The notes under the pieces are model-generated. The model was not told where the DNA came from, searched no databases, and saw only the letters and a list, made by a program, of their open reading frames with translations. The position numbers and the translations under genes are program-made. Source: Hymenobacter cellulosilyticus (GTDB taxonomy: Bacteria; Bacteroidota; Bacteroidia; Cytophagales; Hymenobacteraceae). From it: a stretch of DNA of 64,000 nucleotides. Location of the stretch: assembly GCF_022919215.1 (NCBI RefSeq), contig NZ_CP095048.1, forward strand, positions 1 through 64,000. Direction: 5' to 3'. This document shows positions 9,013 to 19,975 of the stretch, one piece after another. Numbering within the stretch: position 1 is the first letter of the stretch; each line of letters starts with the position of its first letter.

Positions 9013-11530
9013 TTATGAGGAACAAACAGGGCCGGCGCCGATGCTGCGCTTGATGGCCGGAAACAGCGCGATGAAAAACTCCGTCCAGCCCCCATGCGCA
9101 CGCGCAGCAGGTTGTAGTCCTGCGGCCGCTCCTGGCGGCGGCCATCGTGGCGGGGTCGGCTACGGTGAAGGTGGCTATCGAGCCGCCCTCCCCGTTGGCA
9201 AAGTCCCGCAGGATGCGCTGCAAATTGGCCAGCGGATAATTCTCCGGAATGTTGTAATCCACCGGCGCGCCATCGCCCAACTGGTTCATGCACTCGTGCT
9301 TGTAGCTCTTCATGCTTTGCTCCAGGGTGCCCATGCGGGCGTGGGCTGGCCGGTCGGCGGAATGGGTCCGTATCCAGCCACAGAGGGCCGGCGACAGGTC
9401 GGAGGCAATGCCTTCGCGCGCGTGGCGGCCATCGGCCGTGGCCCCACGAAGAGCCCGCCCAGCAAGTACTGCTCAAAGGTGCCCACGCCCGGGCCAGCAG
9501 CAGGTCGAACCCGGCGCCGTAGCGTTGCTTAAGCTGCGCGAACGCGGCCTGGTGCAAGTCGCTGGCCCAAGCGTCGCGCACGCACTGGCAGAAGGTTTCA
9601 ATCAGTTGCCAGGCCAACTCATCCACCTCCTGATGGCCGTAGCCAAACTTGGTTGGGCCCGACAGATGGTTTTAATCTCGTCAATCCGGGTTTTGGGCAC
9701 GGCCAGGCCAAAGGCCGGCTGCTCGTGCTTGCCGCGGCAGCAACTCGGTGCCCAGTTGGTGGCCAGGCAGGTCACAAGTTCGTCCAGCCGAATCTCCTTC
9801 GTGCCGAAAACCAGCTGCCGGATAACGTAGAGCGAATCGGCGGCGGTGCTGATGCCCGTCATCAGGGGGAGAAAATGCGGTAATTGGCCCCGCCGGCCAC
9901 CAGGTCCTGGCCGCGCTGGATGCAGCCGTCAATCAGGCCGAGAGCAGCGGGAGGGGCAATGGCTTCCTTAGCGCCATATGTGGCGAGCAGGGTGTTCAGG
10001 TAGCGGTGGCAGCTCAGCAGCGTGTGCTCGCGCATGATGGCCAGAAATTCCTCCACGACTCAATCTCGGCGGCGGGCTTGCTGCGCCAGGAATTTTTGTC
10101 GCCGCGCAGGTTCATGGGCCGGCCGCGCCCAGGCCGGCGCCGCGGTTGAGGGTAAACTCAAGGGGGCATTGGCCGGCACAAAGCCAAAGCTGAACTCGGT
10201 TTCGCCGGCAAACATGGTTTCGTAGCAGCCGTCGCAGGCGTAGTTGCGGGCGGTGCGCAGCGGCGGCACGTGCTGGCCGGCGTTCATCAGGCCGGTGATG
10301 ATGCGGTCGTCGTTGAGCAGTACGGATGCGCTCCCCGCTGAGCAAGGCCCGGGCGGCGAGTTCAAGAATGTCCTCTGGGTATCGGCATGCACCCGCAGGT
10401 CCAGGGTGGGCTGTTCAGGGCAGCCGGCGGGCGCTGTGCAGGCAAAACCTTGTCACCTCGTTGCAGGCATCGTCCGGGCGGGGTTGTCGTTGGGCAACAC
10501 GCCGCCAATGGTGACCTGCTGCATCCATTGGTTGAGCAAACCGCCCTGGTCGAAGTTGGAGGAGCCAAAAAAGCCAGTCAATACGCCGTCGGCGGGCGTG
10601 TAGCGGTTTTCGGCGTGGCGGTAGTTGAGAATCACGCGCTCATCGAGCTTGAGCCAGAAGCAATCCATCAACTCCTGCGCCTGCTCGGGCCGAGGCCCTG
10701 CGCCTGGTCGGCCGCGTAGAACGGCTGCAGTATCTGGTCGAGGCGGCCCAGCGGCACCACCTCCACCGTCCAGTGCAGGGCGCAATGCACCACGTAAATG
10801 GCTTGGAGCGCATCGGCGAAAGAACGGCTGGTTCGGCCGGCACGCGGTGCAGGCGCTCGGCAATGGCGGTGAGGTGTGCGCGGCGCGGGTCGGTTGCGTC
10901 CAGCTGCTCGCATTTGGTCCGTACGTGGTCGGCCATGCGGCGGGCATAGTCAATGACGGCTTGCAGGCAGATGATGACGGAGTCGTAGAAAGCCGTTTTT
11001 TCGGGAGCCTCGGTGCGCAACTGCTCGCACTCGCCGATAATGGCCCGTAGCCCGCGGTTCACTACCCGCCCGTGGTCGGGCACGATATGGCCCATGGGCG
11101 ATAGCTCGTTCAAAAAGTCCAACATGCCTTGGTACTCCTCGGCTTCGGTCAGGTAGCGCACGAACTCCTTGCCTTGACCAACCGAAAACGGAGGGAGCGA
11201 GCCCACAATCAATTCGTCGGCGTCGATTTCGCAGGTGCCCGCCAAGCGAGCAATAGCGGGTTCCGTCACGAGCTGCAGCATGCGCTGCACCGCCAGCGCC
11301 TTGCGCACCGCCACGGGCAAAGCCGCCAGCCGGGCCTGTTCGGCAGGCTCCAAATCGGGCCGGTTGCGAAACAGGTGTCCTACCTGCTCCTCGCGCAGCC
11401 ACAAGGGTTTTTGCTGCCACCGCTGAAACGTGCGCTCCAACAAGCGGCAAACGCGTGGCGTCGGTAAATCTGGATGCCCAGCTTCCAATGATTGTAGGTA
11501 ACGCCAATAAGCAACATCGCTGTGGTGCAT
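9013..11530 (-). CDS. Glycyl radical enzyme, pyruvate formate-lyase-like family (frameshifted)
   Basis: This is the first gene of the operon, starting MHHSDVAYWRYLQSLEAGHP. Family hallmarks in order: ADELIVGSLPPFS; HIVPDHGRVVNRGLRAII; KTAFYDSVIICLQAVIDYA; LGRLDQILQPFYAAD; QAQELMDCFWLKLDE; MQQVTIGGVLPND. Then comes YACDGCYETMFAGETEF (about 10195-10245), holding the likely catalytic Cys, and LMTGISTAADSLYVIRQLVF. The C-terminal glycyl loop reads NLLRVRMGGWTEFF (about 9070-9115) once one G is restored to a G5 run. The length, about 839 residues, is normal for GREs. These enzymes carry an oxygen-sensitive Gly radical installed by a radical-SAM activase; no activase gene lies in this window. Which GRE subclass it is (PFL, diol dehydratase, C-N lyase, decarboxylase or another) cannot be told from what I see. 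Confidence 0.8.
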
Positions 11531-11724
11531 GAGGAGAAGCTAGAAGTTTGTGTCTACAGCTAGCATCCTGAATTGACTAGTTTCCTGATTGCAAAGCTCA
11601 ACTTGCCAGCAAGAAAACAAACAAGCCGTTGTCATGCATCAGTGCTACCACTGAGTCATTCTTTGCCGCTCGTCGGTATCGAGTAGTTAAACGACATGCC
11701 TTCCAGCCGGCTGATACTCGCCGG

Positions 11725-12124
11725 TCACTCGGTTATGTTGGTGGGCACTGCGGCGGGGGGGCGGCGGCAGCGGGAAACTGTGGACGTTGCGCCGCAGCCG
11801 CTGCTCGGCCAGCACCTGCCAGATACAGGTCTGGCCCACGGCCGCCCGCCCTGGCCTGCCAGGCCTAGTTGAGCTCCGCCAGCATCGCGTCCGGGTGCTG
11901 CTGCACGTAGGCCATCAGCCAAGCCTGCGCCGCCGCATCCAGGTACCGGCGCGCCCGCCCGTGGCCGCTTGGGCGCCAGCGAGCCCGTGGCCGCCTCGCG
12001 CCGCACCAGGTCTTTCACAAACGAGTGGCTCACGCCAAAGCGCTGCGCCACGGCCGCTTTGTGGGCCCGGTTCCCGGCAGGCCGCCGCCACGCGGCTGCT
12101 CAAATCAAGCGAATACGGGTTCAT
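11725..12124 (-). pseudogene. IS630-family transposase remnant (N-terminal HTH part)
   Basis: The minus-strand start MNPYSLDLSSRVAAACREPG is followed, after a frame change, by AQRFGVSHSFVKDLVRREAA and TGSLAPKRPR. Together these are the N-terminal winged-HTH region of an IS630-type transposase. A second conserved stretch (AWLMAYVQQHPDAMLAELN, from a corrected frame near 11880-11915) fits the same family. The DDE catalytic core that should follow is not recognisable, so the element is truncated at about 400 bases. It separates the GRE operon from the protease/STAND cluster and marks a likely recombination boundary. Bases 11531-11724 show nothing I can assign. Confidence 0.6.
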
Positions 12125-12266
12125 CTTCCACTTTACGCAGCCGCCGAAATGGCGGACGAACTGTTCTCGAATCCGCTATAGCATGTTATATTGCTTCAAA
12201 CAGCCTTTAATTAATCGTGGAAGGCGTTTCCGGGAACCGGTTGCGTTTTTATAAACTGCAGAATGT

Positions 12267-14151
12267 ATGCAACTCATTGAGGATATAGCTGAGGCAATTA
12301 ACTCTTCACGAGACGCGTTTGGCAACGTTTTTTTACGTGCACAGACGGCTATTCCCCCGCTCAGCGAATATTATTTGATGCTATTGCCACGAGTGGGAAC
12401 GATCAGGAGGATTTCAAAGCAGCTATTCGTGTTGCTCAGGCAGAGGGCTGGCATGATGCTTTACTCGATGCAGTCATTGATGAGGGCTTGAAAACGGGCG
12501 CTTAGCGAAGTCAACGGTTGAGGCTGAACTCAAAAAAAATAACCAAAATGCCGCATTACAGGCTATTACGAACGTCGCAAGGCATTTGCTCAGCCCGATA
12601 TTCTCTATCGCGGGATAGCGAATGCGATGAAATGGACGGGAAAGGTATCCATTGATGGCATCGCAAAGGGAACCGGCATCCTGATTGGGCCCCACCTCGT
12701 ACTGACGGCCTGGCACGTAGTGAGCGAACTGTTTGAGAAGGACGCTGCAGACAAGTGGGTGCCCAGGCAATCATCCGGACCGCGTATCCAGGTGGAATTC
12801 GGCAATTTTCTATCCATTGTCAACCGGGGCAGGCTTTACAGCCAGCGCCTTCAACACAGGTAAAGGCTCATAACGACTGGTGCGTCAGCTATAGCGCATG
12901 TCAGGACGACGAACTGAATAATTCACTGCCAGAAGACCTGACCCTGCTGGACAACCACTGGGATTATGTGATTATCAAGCTATCAAGGCAATCGGGCTGG
13001 AAAGACGCTGGGCCCCGCTCGATGCCAGGGCCACTGTGCCGATGGTTGACGAGAGCGTCATTGTCTTCCAGCATCCGGAGGCCATACTATGAAAGTGGAC
13101 CAAGGTAAAGTTGGAGGAGTGGATCCGCCTAATCCGAAAGTGTTTCCTCGAATCCGGTTCCTTCACCACGCGAACACAATGAGTGGGTCATCCGGCGGCC
13201 CCTGTTTTGACAAGCACTTTATGTTGTTCGGCCTTCACCAGGGCAGTGGGATGGCCATGGGGGGATAAAAAGATGGTCACCAACCGGGAATACCAATCCT
13301 TAACATATTATCCTGCATAAACGACAGCGGAACGCCTCTGCCCACCCCGGATTGCAGTGAGTTACCTGTCTGGACAATTGGAAAGGAAGGCGCGTACGAA
13401 CCCGTCCTAGGCTGCGATGATTTCCAGACATTAATCTGGCGCTCGGCAATGAGTGGCACCCCTAGGCTGGTCATCATTGCGGGGACAGAGGGCGAGGAAA
13501 ACCCATCGCCTCTCTCTGATTAATTCCATGCTTTCGGATGGTGCGCACCTGAAAATTAACCTCAGTTCTGAGGCATTATCAACAATCAGCGTCACGGGTC
13601 TGGTTTCCCTCATCTCCGGTATTGCCGGTTTTTCGGCCCCAGCACTTACTCCGGTTTCCGAGATGGAGTCGACAGCGACCGTTTGGATGAGGGATGAGGT
13701 AATACCCAAATTGATGGATTCCCTCCAGAATATACGGACCGGCCGGCTTGTGTGGATTTTAATCGCTGACCTGAACAACTACAGCATAAAGGATAAACAG
13801 ACCTCTCAACTGCTTTTGCTGTTGTATGAACAACTCAAAAGGGTTGACTGGCTACGGGTTGTCCTGGATGGATTCAAAGGAGATCTGCCCGCCTCACTCA
13901 GTGACCATACTCCGCAACTGGTCGAGCGTGAACGAGCCTCAGATGCTAGCCAAAGTCACATCCAGACGTTTTTTGAGCGGTTCAGTGCTTACCTAGAACT
14001 GCCGGTGGATGCCATGACCATTGGCTTCGCCACCAATCTGATGCATCAGGAATACACTGGATTTCTGAATGATGACTCCGAGACTGCATTAAAAAGGCTT
14101 AATCATAAGCTTAAAGTTGTAGTCCCAGTTCTATTGAAGACCGTTAATTAA
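12267..14151 (+). CDS. Effector-type trypsin-like serine protease with C-terminal NTPase-like domain (frameshifted)
   Basis: The start MQLIEDIAEAINSSRDAFGN opens a small helical N-terminal domain (to about 12600) that resembles effector-associated domains of bacterial conflict proteins. A trypsin-like protease follows: GTGILIGPHLVLTAWHVV with His near 12712, LLDNHWDYVIIKLS with Asp near 12960, and NTMSGSSGGPCFDKHF with the nucleophile Ser near 13190. The C-terminal half (RLVIIAGTEGEENPSPLSLI onward) looks like a P-loop STAND-type core whose Walker lysine may be lost (GTEGEE instead of GxxGxGKS), so it could be an inactive NTPase. It heads a four-gene plus-strand cluster, with the next gene 25 bases downstream. 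Four or more frame changes are present. Protease assignment is firm; the flanking domains are inferred. Confidence 0.65.
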
Positions 14152-14175
14152 TAAACGCTCGCATAGCCCCCGTTT

Positions 14176-17100
14176 ATGGACTCGTTACTAACACAGGCCT
14201 TTTCATTGGCAAGCAGCATTGAAAAACGGCTGAACGCCCTGCAAAGTGGAAAAGGGGCTTCGGACAGAGAGGTGGATCCTGAGCAATTAAAGGCGTCATT
14301 GGCGGAAATTATAACATCCGGATCAGATGATACATATAGTGATCCCGATGGTAATGTCATTTCTGACATAACGGATAAGCTGCTTTTCAAATCCCGGAGA
14401 CAGCTGCGCTAATTGGCTGGTTCGACCCTGATTCACTGTTTTCAGCTTCCGTGCAGAGCAGTACAAAGCAGGCTGTATTAAACAGACTTGCGACATTCTG
14501 CCTGACAGAGATTCAGGGTGATAAAGTTAAATGGCTGTTAAAACACAACCAGCGTAAGAAAATCCTTGCAGAATTTGTAAGGCATGACTTACTGCCGAGT
14601 AAGCTCAGGCAACGACATCCTCGGACAGACAGGTTCGGAAAAATGCTGCGCCGCCTGTTGCAACACGGAGCTAATCTTAATCTTGAAAAGAACTCCAGGG
14701 AGGACATGCTTGCTCTTGCCTCCGCAATGGAGGCCACGGCATCCATTGGGATATCCCAGCCGGATGTTACAGGCATAAATCATTTACGCCGAAATAATAA
14801 GTTCCTGGCCGAATACCGGGTCCTGCTGAAAAATGGCTTTTATGGAAGAGCACCGGAGCTTAAACGGTTACGAGCCTTCCTGTCCTCTGAACGGAATGGT
14901 CGAAGCATTATCCCACCGCGAAGCCTGGTGCTGACCGGGATCGGAGGAGCAGGCAAATCCACTCTTCTGGCAAAGTTTGCGCTTCAGGTTCTGACGGACC
15001 GGAAAGCTACCATAGTTGTCCTCGATTTTGACAGACCGGGAGTAGATTACCGAGATTTATACTGGCTTGAGAAGGAAATTGTTAGACAGATCGGGAACAG
15101 GCTCCTGGCTTAAGCGCCCGAACAGATCAGATTATCCAGGATGCCCGTGAACGCAATACTGATGGGGCTGTAAGGCAGTTCTTTACTTCCTATGAGAGTG
15201 TACTGTCCTATGAGATCAGCGAACTGCTAAAAAGCTCATCGGCGGGAGACCGTCCGTTGCTGCTGGTGCTTGATACGTTTGAGGAGGTGGTACACAGCGT
15301 TGGGGTAGACCCTATATATTCCTGGCTGGCACAACTCACCCGGGTACTCCATCCGGTTGTCCTGAAGGTGATTTTTTCAGGGCGACTGCCGGAATCGTTT
15401 ATTAAAAGGTATCATCAACATCAGGGAGATGTCATTTTTGTTGATGAACTGGAACCAGGGTAGCAGAAAAAGTGCTGCGTAAGCACAACGTTTCGCCCAT
15501 GTTGGCGAAACGGATTGTTGAGTCAAAGCATTTCCCCCGCAGACCGCTGGAACTTAAACTGCTGGCTTCAATTGCATCAAATTCGGAGGACGACACGGTT
15601 TTTGATCTCGAAAAAGAGGTTCTGCGGGCGGGAAAGCAGCCAAGGACCTTTTTGCAGGTATTGTCTACAGGCGCGTGCTACTGCGAATCAGTGATGAAAG
15701 GGCTCGGGCCCTTGCGTATCCTGGGCTTATACTCCGCTACGTAACGGCGGATTTGATTCGGGACGTCGTGATTCCAACGCTGCAGAGTTTTTCCCTCCAT
15801 GATGTCAGAATGCTTCAGGTGCTTAGCTCACTTGATTCAACGGAAGCGATTGAACAAGCCCTGACCACACTCTGCTCTTACACTTGGCTGGTGAGCAGAG
15901 ATGAAAGGGGAAGAGTGTGGCATCAGAAGGACCTAAGAAACACCATGCTTAAGGCAATTTCCGGACAGGAGCAGGAAAAAGCTGATGCCGTTCACATGCG
16001 GGCCATGGACTTTTTCAATAGCAGACGCTCTAGAGAGGAGTGGTCTGAAGGCATGTATCATCAGCTGATGTTGTGCCGTACTCCCATGATGGCGGGGCAA
16101 TAGAGCTGGCAGATGTAAAAGAGTCGCTACCATATATATCCGCCGCTTTAAGTGATCTGCCGAAGGCGGCAGCCACTTTGGTTCGGTTTGTCATTGATAG
16201 TCATGTTCCTGATGAAGATGTAAGACTGCTACCGGATAGGTATCTGCCTAAGGCCTACAACAATACAGGTCTACGACTTCTTAATGACCGCGAGTTCGGC
16301 AGGGCTCTGGACCTGCTACAGAGGGGAATTGATACCAAAATAGCTTTCTCAGCCGGGAAAGGCTCTGCGTTTTCCCTTCAATGGGAGTGGGAGACTCTTT
16401 TCGTTACCGCCCGGTGGGGCGAACTGCGGGGCGGATCAGTGGGGTGGACCGGAAACGCAGCGATATGCATTCCGGGCGCTCTTCGGTCAGTTCTGTTTAT
16501 TTCAATTTAATTATTGCCCCCTCCCGCTTATTATTAGATAGTACAGGAGCGAGAAATACGGTACGCAGCTTGTTTTATCCCTCAAGACTATACATGTTGA
16601 CAAGCGTTCAAAAACTATAGGTCCTGATTTTCAGGTGAGCATGACCAGATTGTGCGCCTGTTTTATTATGCTCTCACGGGAGAAAAACGCTGGTTCATTC
16701 GACTTTGTTTACGCTGCGGACTTGTTAAAGTCTGTTGTTACACAGGATTACTTTCCATTGACCTCAAATTTTAAAAGAAAATTACTGTTCCTGAATCTTA
16801 TTGCTCATCCTGACTGGCCGGATTATAGTCTGAACCTATCCCCTCCACATTGAGACTGACTCCTGCCGCTCTCAATCAGTTAATTCTTGAGCAGGATTTG
16901 GTGAGACTCGACGCCGAACTGCACGGGCTTATCGGGAAAGTTGCTCAGAATCTGGTCAGAAAAGCCGGCTCGAAATCCTGGACGGCAAAGGGCTGCTCGG
17001 CGCGGTTGACGCCTTGCATAAAAAAGAAAATAACTGGCGCGCTGTCAAGCTCTTCGTGGCCGGAAAAGCAAGAACCGCGGAATCAGTTCTTGCTATTGTC

Positions 17101-17466
17101 AGAGGGCCTGATCCTGAATTTCGTGATCCCATCCGCTTTGCGCTCCTTGAAGCATATCCCGGCCCTTCAGCTTTTCCCCGTTTGGCCAAAATTATCGCGT
17201 CACTTATCCCCTATGAACTGGATGATCTAGAGCCGAGTGTATTCGCTGACATCATCGCCGCAGATCCTGAGCGCGGCCTTGAATCCTACATAGAACTGAT
17301 CGACCGCAACTGGTCGCTGGGAGAACTGCTGAATAAAGCCCGAAATGAATGTGCGGACCTAAGTCCAAAGCTGGCTCAGGTACACGCGGCCTATACACGT
17401 TGGGACGAAGCCATTCGAACATCGGTATTGCAGCGCTTTCATGATCTTATTAGACTTGGTTCATGA
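14176..17466 (+). CDS. STAND-type P-loop ATPase (frameshifted)
   Basis: The start is ATG 14176 (MDSLLTQAFSLASSIEKRLN). A helical N-terminal region of about 250 residues leads to GFYGRAPELKRLRAFL and the Walker A VLTGIGGAGKSTLLAKFAL (about 14929-14985). Walker B follows at LLLVLDTFEEVVHSVG (about 15255-15300), then a sensor-like VILKVIFSGRLPESF. This order is typical of STAND/NB-ARC ATPases that detect a trigger and oligomerise to activate an effector. The long C-terminal part (about 16070-17466) is helical and may hold TPR-like repeats that sense the ligand; no family is clear. The span equals about 1,096 residues. It lies between two trypsin-like protease genes, which suggests it controls them. 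At least eight frame changes occur. Confidence 0.6.
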
Positions 17467-17532
17467 CCGTGTCACGCCCGCATCGAATAAAAGTGATATT
17501 CAGGCACCGCCGCACGGTAAATCTTTCGAAAA

Positions 17533-18762
17533 ATGCATCCCAACGTAAGCTATCCCTCTTCCAGCGCATCCGATCTGAGCCTTTCCGCACATTACAGGAA
17601 AATGATGAAGGCTGGAGGGCAACTGCTCGAGCACCTCGAAAATAACGACCCTGATCTGTCAAACGGAGGTATTCGGGAAAGGCTTAGTACGGTCAGGGCG
17701 GAGTTGGATCGTATAATAAAGGAGCAACTGGGTGGGAAAGCTGACCTTCATTCACTGGCTGACCGGATTTTTAAGGATGGGGACACAGCCCTGCGTATGA
17801 TTCGTGATCAGGACGAGGCCGGCCTGCGGCAGCATACCCGGCTGCTGTCGGCCCTGGAAACGATTGTGCGCACTGATGGCTCCAGACCTTCCTTTATGAT
17901 TCAGAACGGCTCGGTAAACATCAGTAGCAGCCCGGTGGGCGGCTGGAAAAATAGTATTGTGGCGAGCGCCGACCTGTTGTTTAATGCAGGTGCCTGTGTC
18001 GGACGTATAGACGTGCCCTTTACGGTTCAGGGCTTTGCGGGCACGGGCTTTCTGATTGCGGAAAACCTGATTGTGACTAATCGCCACGTTCTGCAGGGAT
18101 TGCTTTGGAAAAGCCCGACGGAACGTGGAAACTGCAGGCAGGTGTACGGATAGATTTCGGTCATGAGTTTCGTGGGGTGGATTCTGTTAACCCCAGGGAT
18201 CTAGCCCGGGTGGTTTTCAGCGGGAAGCGACCCATAGATCTGGGAGCATCAAAGCTTGACCACTCCAGGCTGGACTTGGCGCTCATTGAACTGGCACCAA
18301 GCAGTCAGTCAGCAGGACCCCGCATGTATCTTTCCCTTGACCAGGCTCCCGACTGGGCAATGCCGGATACAGCGGTCTATACCATCGGTTACCCAGGTGC
18401 TCCTAATCTTTTGAATACGCCCTTCCCTCCCTCGTTGTTTGAGCAGATCTTTCAATCCACGTACGGGTGCAAACGGCTAGCGCCCGGAATGGTGCTGGCG
18501 GGGCACCTAGCAGCCCTGCGTGGACTCATGCCCACGACGCAACCACCCTGGGGGTAACTCTGGGTCGGTAATCGTCGTGGTCGGGCGTGAAAACGCAGCG
18601 GCCGGGTTGCATTACGGTGGCAGATCAGACGAGCCACGCGAAAACTATGGCCATACTCTTGGAAAGGCCCTTGCCGAGACGGATGGGCGTTCCGGTAAAA
18701 CCCTCAGGGATCACCTGCTTGAGTTCGGTGTCCATTTAATAGACAGGGCCGGTAATAAATAA
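17533..18762 (+). CDS. Second trypsin-like serine protease (frameshifted)
   Basis: The start MHPNVSYPSSSASDLSLSAH gives an N-terminal helical domain of about 140 residues (RERLSTVRAELDRIIKEQLG). The protease follows: VQGFAGTGFLIAENLIVTNR then HVLQ with His near 18082, LDHSRLDLALIEL with Asp near 18272, and TLGGNSGSVIVV with Ser near 18556. The serine segment is restored by adding one G to the G5 run at 18549-18553, which otherwise produces a stop directly before the nucleophile. A second frame change lies near 18100. It lies 67 bases after the STAND gene and 67 bases before the endonuclease gene, so it is probably in the same operon. In related conflict systems such proteases are thought to cleave host proteins or activate effectors on infection. 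Confidence 0.65.
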
Positions 18763-18828
18763 GGCTGGCTCAAAGTAAAGATATTGCCTGCCTGAACCAT
18801 TTTTCACCTTTCTTAAACACTGTACAGC

Positions 18829-19751
18829 ATGAGTGCGGCCAACCTATCCCGAAAAGCGACATTCGACACGATGACGTGTCTGGGCACCGAAACACCTGAA
18901 CGGCCGGGCTCCGAGCCTACCACCATGCCAGTAAAGTTTGAGGACAGAAATGGGTATGAATCCGGCTTTCTGCACGGCTGGGACATCCCGCTGCCACTGG
19001 CGGTCGGCGCAAATGCCTCCGATATGCTTCCTCTGCGCAGGGGCGGAACCGGAGTGGAGTTAAAATATCAGAACTTTTCCGTGATTATGTCTGCTTCCCG
19101 CCGTCTACCAATGCTGACAGCTGTGAATCTTCTGGGCTTGGACAGGGAGCAGGTGGACCGGATTGATACGTGGTATTTTGATGGTCGATTAGATAAAAGC
19201 GACCAATGGGGAGATGAATTATATCATGGGAATTCGCTTGACCGAGGACACATGGTCCGGCGGGAAGATCCGGTGTGGGCCCCTTCGCGAAGCAGGCTAA
19301 CGCCGACACCTTCCACTTTACCAACAGCTGTCCTCAAATGGCAAGCGTTAATCAGAAAACCTGGGTTGGCCTTGAGAATCACATTCTGAAAATGGCGAAA
19401 GCGGACGGCATGAGGATAAATGTATATACGGGGCCGTTTTTCAGCGACGCTGATGTAGATTACAGAGGGGCCAAAATACCGCTGGCCTTCTGGAAGGTAG
19501 TAGCAATCGTGACGGAGGATGGAAGACCGTCCGCCACGGCCTACAAAATCAGTCAGCAGCAGGAGCTATCAGAACTTGAATACATTTTCGCTGGCTATTT
19601 AACGTATCAGATCAGCGTTCAGGAGGTTATGGACCAGACGGGTATTAACTTCAGTGCTCTGCTGGATTACGATGGCTTTACACAACGTGCAGTCGTGACA
19701 GGTGAGCGCACAATAGAGTTGATAAATAACCTGGATCGTGTGAAAATCTGA
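18829..19751 (+). CDS. DNA/RNA non-specific endonuclease (NUC1/EndoG family), one frameshift
   Basis: The start is MSAANLSRKATFDTMTCLGT. The NUC1 core is clear: YQNFSVIMSASRRLPMLTAV, then NSLDRGHMVRREDPVWG with the catalytic DRGH at about 19240-19255. After a frame change near 19275 comes FAKQANADTFHFTNSCPQMA with the metal-ligand Asn region, then WVGLENHILKMAKADGMRIN and VYTGPFF. DRGH with the downstream NxxPQ is diagnostic of the beta-beta-alpha-metal EndoG/NucA fold, which cleaves DNA and RNA with Mg2+. The length, about 307 residues, is complete. No signal peptide is seen, so it would act in the cytoplasm and needs control. As last gene of the protease/STAND cluster it is the likely killing effector. 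Confidence 0.8.
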
Positions 19752-19797
19752 TGGTAGACTTCAAAATCTCAGTTCATAACGCAGGAGGTGCTCCGAG

Positions 19798-19912
19798 AGC
19801 ATCAAAAAGTGTGGGGCAGTTGGGTGAGCAGCTATCGGTCAATCTCTGAATGGGAATGGCTGAGCGCCTATAGATCATAAAGTAATCTGGCTGCCCCACA
19901 CTTTTTGATGCT
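19798..19912. repeat. MITE-like element: perfect 22-bp inverted repeats
   Basis: Two 22-base arms, 19798-19819 (begins agcatcaaaa, ends tggggcag) and 19891-19912 (its exact reverse complement), enclose 71 bases with no coding content. It sits between the convergent endonuclease and hipA genes. The long loop argues against an ordinary intrinsic terminator, and the perfect arms suggest a miniature inverted-repeat transposable element. I do not see a convincing target-site duplication. Confidence 0.6.
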
Positions 19913-19975
19913 TTCCGGTTACAAAACGTAAGCAGTGCCCGGTGCCTGTAAATGGCCTGTGGGCTGTTTCGCCGG

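Noticed and set aside
19774..19975. C-terminal extension of HipA through the inverted repeat
   Set aside because: A one-base loss in a G run near 19999 explains it; the corrected frame ends GAFEAAQ at 19976, as expected for HipA.
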